Source: Chlorops oryzae (lineage: Eukaryota; Arthropoda; Insecta; Diptera; Chloropidae). From it: a stretch of 64,000 nucleotides of DNA. The translations under genes and the position numbers were made by a program. Under the pieces are notes generated by a model, which was not told the origin of the DNA, did no database searches, and saw nothing but the letters and a program-made list of their open reading frames with translations. Positions 1 to 12,010 of the stretch are shown in pieces. Where the stretch lies: NCBI GenBank assembly GCA_020466095.1, contig CM035807.1:33060663-33124662 (forward strand), given 5' to 3'. Every line of letters begins with the position of its first letter. Positions within the stretch are counted from its first letter, which is position 1.

Positions 1-21
1 AATGAGTAAAATACTCTATAC

Positions 22-3000
22 CTCGTGACGCTTTGCTTTGATGAAAACATTAACAAGCCAAATGAGCATGCCCACACATATCGACAATGCAGATCCAACA
101 AATAGAACTAAATAAACTCCACCCAGATTTTTCATATCGAGCGGATGGCTTTCCGCATCCGCACCAGATTTCGCCTGTGCATAGAAAAATTTTCTTAAGG
201 TTATAAAAATTTAATTGATTTACTCTTACTAACATTGCAAACACCGGCCCCGATTTCATTCCACCATTTATTTTTCAATTTTGCCAATGTCCCTTGTTCC
301 TGGAGTGCCAGCAAGGCGTTATTAAATCTATCACGATATTCCCATTCTGAAATAGGATAAAAATTATAAAACCCGTCTTGATTTCATCCAGAATTCTTTT
401 GAACTCATAGTATTATTTGCCACCGACCTTTCTTCATCGCGATTCCGTATCCTTTTTCATCTAATGGCTCACCAATTTTCTCAAGATCACAATTTCGAAC
501 TGTATGGTATTCAATTGAGCTTGATTCCATTAGGAATGCATAACGATCTTCCTTCAATACTCTTTCAACACCGACCTGATTATCATCGACCAATAAATCC
601 AAATTTTTTGTCATGTACTCGTCCATTTGGTGATATACGGGATCTTCAGATGTCTTTAAATCGGAAAACATTTGAAATGGAACATTTAAAAGCAAATATT
701 TCAAACCAAGACAATAGCGCACCTGGAAAAAATTTCTAGTTGCGCCATTACGTTTGGCACCATATCGAACACCGCCTTTATTTTCAGCAAGATCATTGAC
801 ATTATCGATAATACTAGTAGGTTTTTCAACAGTTAAAAAGGCTGCCAAATTCGCTGTGTAGGACGAAACAATAATCAAGGTGAAGAACCACCATATCGTT
901 GCCACAGTGCGAGTTGACAAAGCTCTAGTATGAAGCGTAATTTATATTATATATGTAAGTGGTATGTATAACGAGTCGTAAGCACTAATAAGACATACTT
1001 GGGCCCGATCTCAGAACCTTGTTGCAGTAGAGCACCTGTTGTGAACCACATGGCATTGTTGAAAGTAAATTGATTTTCCAATTCCTCAGGTTCTTCGATG
1101 CAAGCATATGGATTATCCCATTCGGTTGGAGACAAACGCCCCAGAATGAATAGACTGAGTATTACAGCAAAATGTCAGAATATCAGACACACATTCTTTT
1201 ACCTTGTGGCCAATAAATATGTTTTACCTGAGTGTTACACCAAAATAGGCAAATCCTAAATACATCCAGACCTCCCCAGAGAACGGATCCATAAAGGAGA
1301 ACAGTGCCGGCTCAGCCTTTTTAGGACTTTTAAAGAGTATGGCGATACCTAAATTTAAGAGCTGTAAAACAATATCTCATAACGTTAGAAATTTGATTTC
1401 ACCCAAATTCATGAAGGGTATTGTAAAGTCTACAGCTTCCTGACGTTCAGAAGTTATAGTCAAGTCCGCTATGGCTAAATCTGCACGCTAAATGAGGTAA
1501 ATTCGGTCGGTCAATTGCATATTTTTAGTTCAGCTTGACTTTTAACTTACACCTTCGACCAGTTCACGAAGCATGCCTGTTGTTTGATTTGTTGTTCGAT
1601 TAAATAAGCCATAGTCTTTTCCAAAATTTTTGAAAGTATAGTTAAAGCCAAGTATTTCCGCCAGCTCCTTAATTATATCAATACTATAGCCTTCATATTG
1701 ATTATTTCCAATAAGTCTCTCATGACTGGTAATGAGACTGGCATAGGGTTTATTCTGCAAGTATGGTGCAAGGATATGTATATTCAACGTTCAATAGATT
1801 ATAGAGGTTTCAATGTCTTACTTCAACATTTATAAGAACGACGAACGTTTTATTAGCCAATAAATCGGCATTGGAGTCAATCTCTTTTCTGACCGGCGGT
1901 GGTCTGTTAAAGGTCAAATTTGTTTTTTCATCCCAATTCCCTATTTTAACAATTCCACTCTCTTGTAGCTCAATAACGTCAAAGGCGAATCCTTTACGTA
2001 CATTCCCATCGAAGAAGACCCTGCCAGTAAGTAATCTCTCAGTCATGTCAATCTTAAAAAATTCAGTCTAATTAGAAACATTTTTAATACAATATGATAT
2101 TGTTGAATCATTACCGATCTCATATAATTCTTAAAGGTTGATCCATCCGGCTGGACGTCATTATTATAATCTTCGCAGTTCAGTGGTTGCGGACGATATT
2201 GCAAGTGCTTCGTTACTTCAGCTACAACCTGCACTGCATCATAGGTTAAGGCCATCTCGAGCGTAATTGGACAAGAGCCTGAAAAATACTTCATCATTTC
2301 TATATATATTATTTTTTGCACAACTATTGTCCGCTATACCATTTTGAATTAGTTCCGTTTCATCATCAAGGTCGATCACTTTCCTTATAAGTGCTTCAAC
2401 TTCCGGTTGGTCTGGTGAGAACATACGTAAACCGGTCATATTGGCCTCACTATATTTATATTCCTCCAGATCGAAGGTTTGAAAGTCTAAGTTCCCGATC
2501 AAGTAGCTATATTTATCATTTACGATGCCGGTTTGTTGTGCCTAGAAGGATGATGGTTTATAAGTAGTTGGAATATGGGTCTATCGTAATAGGTATTCTA
2601 CCTGATTGAGAAACTCCTTAACTGACGGAGTCGAACCGATCACAACAAGACACGTATGCTTCGATTTACGTACACGCTGTAGAACGGACTTGTAGTTTCC
2701 ATTAAGTTTGAGATCGTAACGGATAATGGTGATTACGGGACCATACTCCTCGTAAAATTCTAAAAGCCTCATGACTATACTGAGGTATTCCGCTGTTCGA
2801 AAGATATTTAAATATTAATTCTCAATCTTCAAAGTATTAATTTGTAAGCTCCTTACAGTTCTCATACAGCAGTACGATATGCTTCCACTCATACGCATCG
2901 ATTATGGATCTAAGAACACGCGCTATATCTAGTGAGTTCGGTTGCAAGTTAAAGCCTTCCAAACTTTCGATCATATGCGGGAAAATAAACGGAACATCCT

Positions 3001-4852
3001 TGGTATCGCAAACATTCAGCAAATGCTTTGAAGTGGGTTTCGAACTTGGTCCAAATACAGCACCGACACCCGCCTAGAGGTTTAAGGTTATGCCATTTTT
3101 TTTTTTTATACCCAGCGTAAGCGGGGTATATTAGTTTTGTCCGAATCTTGTAACAGGGAGAATTAAGCTCCGGAGATATAGACAAATATATATAGAAATG
3201 ATCAGGATCAAAAACTGAATCGATTTAGACATGTCCGTCCGTCCGTCCGTCCGTCTGTCCGTCCGTGGTCGGATCTCCTCCGAAACGACTGAACCAATGA
3301 GGTCCAAATTTGGCACACATGTATATCGGTGTCCGAGTATGATCCTAAGTAAAAATGGGAGACATCCGCCTACTACCACGCCCACAAATGAATTTATTGT
3401 GTTTTCAGTAAAATGCTTGTAACTTGCGAACCACTCAACACATTCCATTGATATTTGGTGTACTGGTAAACTACAAAAAGGGACATATCCTGGAAAAAAA
3501 TGGACGCCGTTCTCCTCGAGCCACGCCCACAAATAAGCCCACAAATAAGGGCTTATCGTATCTTCTGAAGTAAAAGGCGTAGAAGCTTCAAATCGCAACA
3601 TAGGTTGACCAAGGCAAATGAAAGGTGTAGGAAAAAAAATTTATGTAGCCCGCCCACTGCCACGCCCACAAATGGAGAATTTTCGTAACTTCCGAAGTAA
3701 AAGGCGTAGAAGCTTCAAATTCGCAACATAGGTTGACCAAGGCGAATGAAAAGTGTAGGGAAATAATTTATGTGGCCCGCCCACTGCCACGCCCACAAAT
3801 AGAGAAGCAAAACATGGTGCGCTCATAATGTCGGGACGCTGGGTATTTCAAAGTCGGGCTTGACCGACTTTAGCTTTCTTACTTGTTTAATAATTGAGTA
3901 ATCAATAGCAAGTAGTTTTTCTTACCTCCAGGAATCGGCAAAGCTGTATAAAACCATCCACCATGTCCCCATATTCGATAACTTTTTGTTGGCCAGATAA
4001 TGGTATACTTAAATCAGTATTTGCCACCTGTATTGCATAATCGAAAACTTTACCTAGGTCTTCCGCGTTGTTGTCTGAAATGAGACCTTAAAAAGGAGAG
4101 ATTTTGAGTCAATGTGTGAAAAAGGTGCACTTATGTTAGGTGGGGTAAAACCCTACGTCTGTAACGTCCAGAATTACTACAACGACCAGACCCAAGAGGA
4201 AACGCAAAGTCATAGCTATTTGTAGGTCTGCCAATCTGTCTTTCAGTCTGTCTGTAAACAGTTTTTTTGACGAACGAATTTTCGTAACATTATTGAAGTC
4301 AGTATACCAATTGTAAGAGAGATGAGCATGAATATTGCTAAGAGGCGCCTTCATACTAGGCACTATAAAATACCTATAATTTGACGATTACATTTATCAC
4401 AAAAATGGTGAAGATGATAAAAAAATTCAATCCGGAATGAAGCGAATAATCTCTAGCTTTTCCAGTATCTGAATTGACCCACTGATTTTTCAGCTTACCC
4501 TTCATTTTGCTTGTTGAATTGAAAATGATTCATTCTGATAAGATCCCAAAAAGCATTACATATTAGTAGCATTATAAGACCAACATAAGAATGCAAACAA
4601 TAAACAAAGTGCTTTCTTTGACGGAAGCTGCTAAATGTTAGAATTGTTTTCTATATATGTACATAAATATATTTTTATCTAAGAAGGAAAATAGAGATCT
4701 CATCGGACAAACAAAAGTTCTGTCTTACCAATTGGTATGGATTCACTTGGTCCGATTCTTGGTGATCCAAATGTAGGCATATACTCTGCTCTTGATACCA
4801 CAGCATAGCTAACGAGCGGAAGTAAAAATATTTTTACAAACAAATCCAACAT
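22..4852 (-). CDS. Kainate-type ionotropic glutamate receptor subunit, 15 exons
   Basis: This subunit of a glutamate-gated cation channel would sit in the plasma membrane of neurons or muscle. Exons, in coding order, are 4852-4729, 4086-3926, 3073-2857, 2792-2602, 2541-2340, 2278-2115, 2052-1822, 1754-1551, 1487-1403, 1348-1228, 1154-999, 924-723, 653-428, 346-234 and 174-22. They join in phase to 850 codons. A hydrophobic signal peptide (about residues 1-22) precedes the amino-terminal domain (about 40-400). The ligand-binding lobes hold Arg513 (LTITSER) and Glu729 (FLMES). M1 is about 553-573, the pore loop reads LLQQG (Q/R-site Gln611, the unedited type), M3 carries [13 protein letters not shown] (639-651) and M4 is about 819-843. 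All are canonical for non-NMDA receptors. After His-Glu the genome reads GTATAG, either a stop after one Val or a splice donor to a tail exon beyond position 1. Two donors (GTCGGT, GTTAGT) are weak. It resembles the Drosophila clumsy/CG5621 group, but the orthologue is not settled. Confidence 0.94.
3106..3887 (+). mobile_element. DINE-1/INE-1-like element, family A copy 1, inside intron 2 of the receptor gene
   Basis: It starts with the stem TATACCCAGCG...GGGGTATA and has an ATATATATAGAAATGATCAG core, a GTCCGTCC microsatellite at 3233-3268 and an ATGTCCGTCC junction. It ends with the hairpin AAAGTCGG/CCGACTTT followed by TTACTTGTT. The subterminal ATACCCAGCG is inverted as CGCTGGGTAT near the other end. 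This is the architecture of Helentron-associated DINE-1 elements. It lies within the 3925-3074 intron, antisense to the gene. No transposase is encoded; the open frames are chance readings of an approximately 100-bp internal repeat containing GTGGGCGTGG. Confidence 0.85.
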
Positions 4853-5558
4853 GTTTGCTCACTTTTCTTTCATCAACATCAATTTTAGGATGGAAACATT
4901 TTTTACTTAAAAATATATTTTTAACTTCAGGTTTATTTTTAAAAGCACGCGAAACAAGCGTCTAGAGGTTGTTGTTCCATTAACAGAAATGATCCAACTG
5001 ATGGGAATTTCTTTTGGATTTTTGAAATATTTCCAAAAAGCTTTGGAAAGTTTTATAAAGTTTTTCGAATCTCTATTTTATTGGAAATGTTTATTTTTTT
5101 GTCAACTCTTTTGAAAGATTTTTTTTTTAAAGTCCTTTTTAATCAAAATAATGACTTGGAGTTTCGATAAAAATAATCACTCTTAAGAAGATGTGTAAAA
5201 GTTAGTGCAATTAATCAACAAAGTGGTTCATATGAATTTTCTTCCATAAATTTTGTATATTTATTTTATTTAAAATAAAAGTTCAAAGTAGCAGTCAATA
5301 AATTTAAATTTCTCTGAAGTGATGGGAAAAGTGGTTAGGAAAAAATTTTTTACAAATAGCTAAGGGTGCTGGGTAGACATGTTTAATGCTTTGTTTTGAC
5401 GATTTATCTTGTAGATCCCATTTTGATATATACTTCATTTTAAAGGTAAAAAGCTAGGCGATTTTTCGAAATAAAAAAATTGTTGTCTGTAAAGTCAATT
5501 TACGGACGATAGTTTTACGTGGTAACGTCATAAGAAAACATTCATTATGTATTAATAA
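4853..5558. other. Receptor upstream region, no gene seen
   Basis: This AT-rich DNA 5' of the receptor start codon probably includes the 5' UTR and promoter. I could not pick a TATA box or initiator with confidence, and no ORF or repeat was recognised. Confidence 0.4.
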
Positions 5559-5710
5559 AGGAGCGTTCAAGTGTTACGTACACTATTTTGGACGACTTTT
5601 GACTCTTCCTCCCCGTTGTAACGCGCTTTAGCGTGGCTCTGTAATACACCTTCGCGCTTTATAAGATACCCCTCCCCTCAAATTATGTTACGTTATACTT
5701 GAACGCTCCT
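5559..5710. repeat. 152-bp MITE-like inverted-repeat element
   Basis: The ends are AGGAGCGTTCAAGTGTTACG and its inverse (20 bp, about two mismatches). The interior has a C-rich tract on the right (CCCCTCCCCTC). It has no coding capacity. Ends and interior resemble the 42577-42758 element, suggesting a diverged member of the same family. The target duplication is not resolved. Confidence 0.75.
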
Positions 5711-8585
5711 GTATACAAAAGAGTGAATTGAAAATTCTTTTCGGTTAATGAACGTTTATTTTCACTGTGTGAATATTACAGTTGATGACGTTAGGGAATT
5801 TTAAATTAGTAATGTAAAAAAAATAAAATAAAAATATGTATTTTAAACATTTTTTTTACAATTTCCTAAACTGATGGTATACATTGATGGGTATAAGTTA
5901 ACTGTATATGTATAAATTGTATGTCGGGTGCGCTCATATTCAATCAAATTGGCGTAGTCGACGGAATCAGGTTTGAACACATCCTTAAGCGCTTAAAAGC
6001 ACACTTCCATTTAGAGCAAGTGAATGTCAAACAAATATGAAGCATCGGAATAAAAACAATGGATTTAAAGAGTGCTTAGAGCAATGGGGGTGAACACAAT
6101 TGAACAAAAGACGGAAAGAATATTGGGAGCAGGAGTATACAGGATAAGAAAATGGCACTCTTTTTCTTAGGAATGCATTTAAAAAATCAGAATTATGTTT
6201 TTTCATTCTTAAAATGGTATGAACATAAAGGCTTGAGCATAAGTGCCCATAAACATAGGTGTGTTGTTTAGCAAGTGCAACTCGTCCTTAAGAGTCTAAG
6301 TACACTCTTAAGCAATAGAAATAAAATGGAAAAATTTTTCCTGCAGTTCAAATGGACCACCTTTCCACTATGTATTGAATTTAAACATGGTCCTATCGTC
6401 AAGTCATTCCTTCTTTTAATCACTGCTTCCCTTTATAGCTTTCATTTTTTATGGCTTTTATTTATTTCCTTGTTTAGATGCTTTGCTATTTATCTTTATT
6501 TTTTGCATTGATAAATCATTTCGTTCTCAATTGGAGAATTCACATTTGACATCTCCGTAAACACATTCGAATGTCCTTGAGAATGGAAAAAACCAATTTT
6601 TCTTCTTATTTTATCCATTAATTTTCAATATAAATGACAAATGTTTTTTTTTTTTTTTTGTTTTTCTTGAGCAGCAGGAATGAATTGAAATAAATGAACA
6701 ACGTGAAATGATAAAAGTGAGATGATAAGGACAAACAAAGACGCCAAAAATTAAATAAGCTGAAAGAAATTTTTAAATTTTGAAGGACTTTTTCCAATAA
6801 ACTTCTTTCTTTCTTCCTGAGTATAGACCAAAAGCGGAGAAAAAACCGAATTGTTTTGGTAAATTGGCTGCGAATGCCCTTAAAACTAAGACACTTCAGT
6901 TATATCACAATCAGAAGTGATGTCAATAAAATCTCCAAAAGCCAATAAGGATGTCTTTAAGTGAACGATTTAAGCTGGAAAACAATAACATAAACTGCTT
7001 CATGGAGGTCGGAGGTCATGGCTCTAGTTCCGTAGGGTTAGCTTCAGAGTAACTGCTAAGAAGTTTTGTAAGACTCAATAAATTATCGAACTCTGCCGCA
7101 GAAATTGAAATAGAATATATTTAAATTGTGGCCGCATAGCTTTTATTGTCCTAAATTCTTAAAATTTCTTCAAACATTTATAGATTTCGAACTTCTTTCT
7201 GTGGAACTAAAGCCATTTTCGCGGCTAATTTTACTTTTATGTCCTTTTAAAGCTATGTTTAAATCTATTTAAAGCTGCCTTTTTGTTTAAATGAATACGC
7301 AGAAAATTTTCTGCTCCATTGAATTCGTGAAAATTCTTGAAACCTTATTGACCCTATTGAAACGTTGGCTTCTAGCCAACGAGTGGACTGAAAAACCCAA
7401 TCCGAGTCTGAGCATATCTTCCAGCTTCATTTGATTGATTTCATTTTCCATTCCACGACTTCAGGAGCTTTGAAAATGTCGCTGTTTGGAAGAAGATTAA
7501 AGCACATTCGACGCTTTTGGTATTATTTCCGAATTCAGACGCATAAATGTAGGTATTTTAGGCCTGGGATGATTTCCTATTATTAACACGTACACTGAAA
7601 GTGGAACGAAAAAGCTGTGCGTTTGAAATTATTTCATAGTAGGGAGAACTTCATTGTATAGACGTTCTCTATAAAGAAGTTCGACTGTACAATTCATTGG
7701 AAGATGGACGAAAAGATGAGATACAAGAAAGAAAAAGATTCAAGTTTTATGATTTCCGAAAAAGCCTGGACAATAAAGACCCTTAAACGGAACAGTCACT
7801 GTGCCTAGAGATTTTCTTGTCTTGCAAAAGAGAAACACTTGGGTTAGTTTGGCCCAACTGACTGCTCTCGTCTTTAACATCATTTTTAAACTCTCTGTTA
7901 ACCATTTTAAGTCAAGAACAATTATCCAAATTCTACTATTTCTAGGCATTGTATCCAAAAGCATTATAAAAGCTTGCAACAACAGCTCGAATCATCGGAA
8001 AATGTAACTCAACCGAATTTCAAATGAAATATCCACATCATTAGCTTTGAAAGCTGAATCGGTCTTTGCAATAATTTTACATAGCTCTGAAATATAAATA
8101 GTCTAATTGCCATTGCGAAATGAAATTGATAAAAGGTCCAAAGGATTTTCAAAGTGCCAAATCCACACAAGTATCCCGTCATGAAGGAAAGCACATTAGC
8201 ATCCCTTTGTGAACTGTCAATGTCACAGTCGTCGTCAGTTTGCACAATTTTCAAATATTTCAAAATTTCGAAGCACATAGTTCTGAAGGCATTTTCCAAC
8301 AGGCTTTGTGTACTCTGTGTGGTTTTGTGCATGTTGGAGCAGGGGATTGAAAAAAATCAGTGTTGAAGCTTCGATGAAATGAACGAATTTGTTTTTGTTC
8401 ATAATTATAAGTTGAGCTTTTTAAGAAATATGAACATATGAGAGGTCGAATGGCCTGAATTGATTGGAAGAGCAGTTAAAGTGAAAGCCTCACTTTAGGG
8501 TCTCTTATAAGCTGACTTTCAGTATCTGGAGACTTTCAAGTGACAGAATAACATAGCAAACAATTTCCTTCAAAACTCTGCGGTT
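5711..8585. other. Noncoding DNA, nothing recognised
   Basis: AT-rich sequence with only short chance ORFs (for example 7801-8007 and 8009-8332), stop-dense in all frames. I saw no repeat ends. Confidence 0.4.
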
Positions 8586-8588
8586 TTA

Positions 8589-9400
8589 TTGTCATTGTCA
8601 TTGTCATTGTCATTGTCATTGTCATTGTCATTGTCATTGTCATTGTCATTGTCATTGTCATTGTCATTGTCATTGTCATTGTCATTGTCATTGTCATTGT
8701 CATTGTCATTGTCATTGTCATTGTCATTGTCATTGTCATTGTCATTGTCATTGTCATTGTCATTGTCATTGTCATTGTCATTGTCATTGTCATTGTCATT
8801 GTCATTCATTGTCATTGTCATTGTCATTGTCATTGTCATTGTCATTGTCATTGTCATTTTGTCATTGTCATTGTCATTGTCATTGTCATTGTCATTGTCA
8901 TTGTCATTGTCATTGTCATTGTCATTGTCATTGTCATTGTCATTGTCATTGTCATTGTCATTGTCATTGTCATTGTCATTGTCATTGTCATTGTCATTGT
9001 CATTGTCATTGTCATTGTCATTGTCATTGTCATTGTCATTGTCATTGTCATTGTCATTGTCATTGTCATTGTCATTGTCATTGTCATTGTCATTGTCATT
9101 GTCATTGTCATTGTCATTGTCATTGTCATTGTCATTGTCATTGTCATTGTCATTGTCATTGTCTATTGTCATTGTCATTGTCATTGTCATTGTCATTGTC
9201 ATTGTCATTGTCATTGTCATTGTCATTGTCATTGTCATTGTCATTGTCATTGTCATTGTCATTGTCATTTGTCATTGTCATTGTCATTGTCATTGTCATT
9301 GTCATTGTCATTGTCATTGTCATTTTTTGTCATTGTCATTGTCATTGCTCATTTCATTGTCATTGTCCATTGTCATTGTCATTAGTCATTGTCATTGTCA
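8589..9400. repeat. (TCATTG)n hexanucleotide microsatellite, about 135 units
   Basis: The hexamer is nearly uninterrupted for about 800 bp. Phase breaks occur near 8807 (two bases lost), 8858 (TTTT), 9163 (three bases lost), 9269 and 9324 (T-run), and units decay after about 9345. Long open frames on both strands arise only because the unit contains no stop and a 6-bp period preserves frame. They encode dipeptide repeats (Leu-Ser, Val-Ile, Cys-His; Met-Thr or Asn-Asp on the other strand) and are not genes. Confidence 0.98.
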
Positions 9401-9637
9401 TAGTTATTAATACATACCTACATTGTTAATAGATTATTGTCATAAAGTCATCTTGATTATTGATTTCTTGTATTGCTTTGTCACTTGTCATGTAGAGAAA
9501 TGAACTGAACAAAAACTTTTACATTGTCACCATTTGTCATAAAAGATCATATCATATGACATAGATAGTAAAACAAAACTGTTCATTTTCATTGATTGTT
9601 CGTCTAAGCTGAGCGTCAAACAAATATTGACTTTGCA

Positions 9638-10205
9638 AACTCGCTGTTTAACGAGTTCATTTCCATCGTGAGTCCTTCAGCTTTTTCACTGTTGGCACGA
9701 TTTTTAAATAAAATTTTGCCATCAAAAAGCTCTTTACATGTCATTAAATGGCAAATTGCCATTCATTTCATAAAAGTACCAAGAAGAAAGTTCCACTGAA
9801 GTTTAAAACGAACTGAAACCTGTTATGGGGGTAAATCCGTTTCTTCTGTTAAAATGCTTCATGTCTAAGGTCCCTTGTCGAGTTCGTCATAATTTTCAAC
9901 TAATTAGTTGATTTCTTTGCATTAACTCGCTGTTTAACGAGTTCATTTCCATCGTGAAGATTCTTCAGCTTTTTCACTGTTGCACGATTTTTAAATAAAA
10001 TTTTTGCCATCGAAAAGCTTACCATATACAGTGGAGCCACTTAAAATGGGCGATAAATATTGACGCCATTCATTTCTTCAAAAGAAACGACTTCCCACCT
10101 GCAGTTTTAACAACGAACCTCGAAACCATGATTAATGGGGGTAATGCAATACCGTTATGACTTCTGAGCTTAAAAATAGCTTATTTAAGGCTCCACTGTG
10201 TCGAG
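9638..10205 (+). repeat. Diverged tandem duplication, two units of about 280 bp
   Basis: Unit 1 (about 9638-9915) and unit 2 (about 9919-10205) both start with an ACTCGCTGTTTAACGAG palindrome, then CATTTCCATCGTGA, then CTTCAGCTTTTTCACTGTT, and end near TGTCGAGTT. Identity by eye is moderate (roughly 75-80%). Unit 2 also has an inverted pair, CAGTGGAGCC (10029) and GGCTCCACTG (10189), which is decayed in unit 1. Confidence 0.75.
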
Positions 10206-10671
10206 TTGTACTAACTTGTTCGAACCTGAATGTTCGTCGTTTGAGTTTTCTTTGGTTAACTTTTTACAGCAGATTTAGAAAGCTTTCAGTCGAGTTAAAA
10301 CTTTGCTTTCATTTGATTGGAACTCACCCAAGCCTTCCTTTTATCTTAAATATTTGTTTAAATTTTTTTATTTTTTTCTAACCTAGAGCATTGAGCAAAC
10401 GCTTATTTCAAAAGTTCTGAGTTCAATTGTTTGAGTTAATTTGTAGGGGCAACAGAAAATGAAAGTGTGTGAAACCTTTAATTGAAAATAAATTGTTTAA
10501 ATAAATTGTTGATTCTGCTAGCTTTGTTGAATATCCTTAACATCTGTGCAGGAATATTTCACTGATTGGTGGCATTGATAAATGTTTGAAATAATCTATT
10601 AGCAAAATATTTAAAAAATGTCAGGAACTACAGTGTCCCAAAAAAATTTATGTTTCCAATTTCATAGTTAG

Positions 10672-11746
10672 GGTAATGTCACCTTTTGTGGACCCCCTAG
10701 GAATCTTTCCATGGTAGCAGATCTTCAAAATGTTGTTTATAAAAAAATATTTGATTGTGAAAAACGGGTCGAACTTTTGGAGTAAAAAATGCAACCTTGA
10801 GTGGACTATCCGAGAAAAATTTCAAAAATAACCCTATAAAGTTCAAAAAACCACATAACTTAAAAACTTTTTTGAACTGAGCATCAGATTCAGTGTCATT
10901 ATCCGAGTCACAGTGTTTGAATGTTAAAAGCCTTTGATATTGATGTACTTCTCAACGACATGCCCAAATTCTATTTTAAAACCAACCAAAAAATTTGATA
11001 AAACTAGCTTACACTGTTCTAAAGTCTATTATATTTATATAAAGAATTTTACGCTCCACTCAAGGTGTATCACACGATTTCAAGTGAGCCACTAAAATTA
11101 ATTCCAATATCTACTTAAATTTTCAAATGATTTTGTGCTATCAAGTTAAATCATTTGTAAGCCTTATTTCTTACTTGGGAAGTTTCAGTTAGTTGGATAT
11201 ACCTAGAATCTTCAAAAGTAAGCAGATTTGTCAAGGGTTAAAAAACTTTTCCGAATTGTAAACTTTTCCAAAGTTTTTGAAAGAAAAAAAAAAGAAACTA
11301 TGGCTACTCATCAAAAATTTCTAAAATACCCGCAAAAAACCATGCTTATTTTATTAAATCTTTTTTTAAACCATTTGATAGTGTTTTACATCCGAAGATC
11401 TTTGCACAACTCCTATTTTGATATATGTCACGCTTAGATAGAAATTCTCATTTTAAAGACATCTAAACTTGCTTACTTCTTTGCTTTTTCTAAGCTATTC
11501 ACGTAATTACATATGAAATAGGATGATTTTACGCACAAACGGAAAGGAAACAAAATTTCAATGAGCCAAAAATTAATTCCAAAATTAACTTTTTAGAATG
11601 CCATTTGGTGCTGAAATTCGAAGTTAAATGCCAAGCTTATAACTTATTTGAGCGTAATTTTGCGAGATTCACTGTAATATTAGTTTGACATTTCAACTGT
11701 CACAACATAGCAAACATTCAAGTGGTCCACTCTAAGTGACATTACA
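10672..11746. repeat. Possible decayed inverted-repeat element
   Basis: TAATGTCACCTTTTGTGGACC (10674) recurs in imperfect inverse near 11721-11745 (GTGGTCCACTCTAAGTGACATTA on the plus strand, in part). Related short motifs, GAGTGGACT (10800) and CCACTCAAGG (11056), lie between. No coding sequence was seen, and the boundaries are uncertain. Confidence 0.4.
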
Positions 11747-11761
11747 CTTAAGGTGACCTTA

Positions 11762-12010
11762 CTCTCGAAAGCTTATGGGCTAAAATATTTTTGAGAATTT
11801 TTTGAGAATTTTTGGAAAAGGTTTAGAGGTTGCGGTGCGCGGGTTTCTCCAAAAAGTTCTGATTTTCTATTTTTTTAGTGATAGCTTGTTCATATGCAAT
11901 GTTTTTCTAGGTTTTTAGGCACTATTTGGTAGAAAAGTATACAAGCTTTGTTCTCGTGTATAAAAACAATAAAATTCAATAATTTTATTCGCCTTTTAGG
12001 CGTCATTAGG
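11762..12010 (+). repeat. Dispersed repeat, copy 1 (second copy at 40500-40700)
   Basis: Starting at CGAAAGCTTATGGG, this stretch aligns by eye with the reverse complement of 40700-40500: a shared TATTTTTGAGAATTTTTT, AAAAGGTTTAGAGGTTGCG, a GATAGCTT block and AAAGTATACAA. It is old and has no coding capacity. Confidence 0.65.

Noticed and set aside
464..739. 91-codon plus-strand frame
   Set aside because: It is the complement of receptor exons 12-13, whose frame is supported by family motifs.
8589..9400. CRISPR-like array
   Set aside because: There are no spacers; it is a simple hexamer repeat in a eukaryotic genome.
8536..9429. Long open frames up to 273 codons on both strands
   Set aside because: They are the dipeptide readings of the TCATTG array; a stop-free 6-bp repeat is open in every frame.
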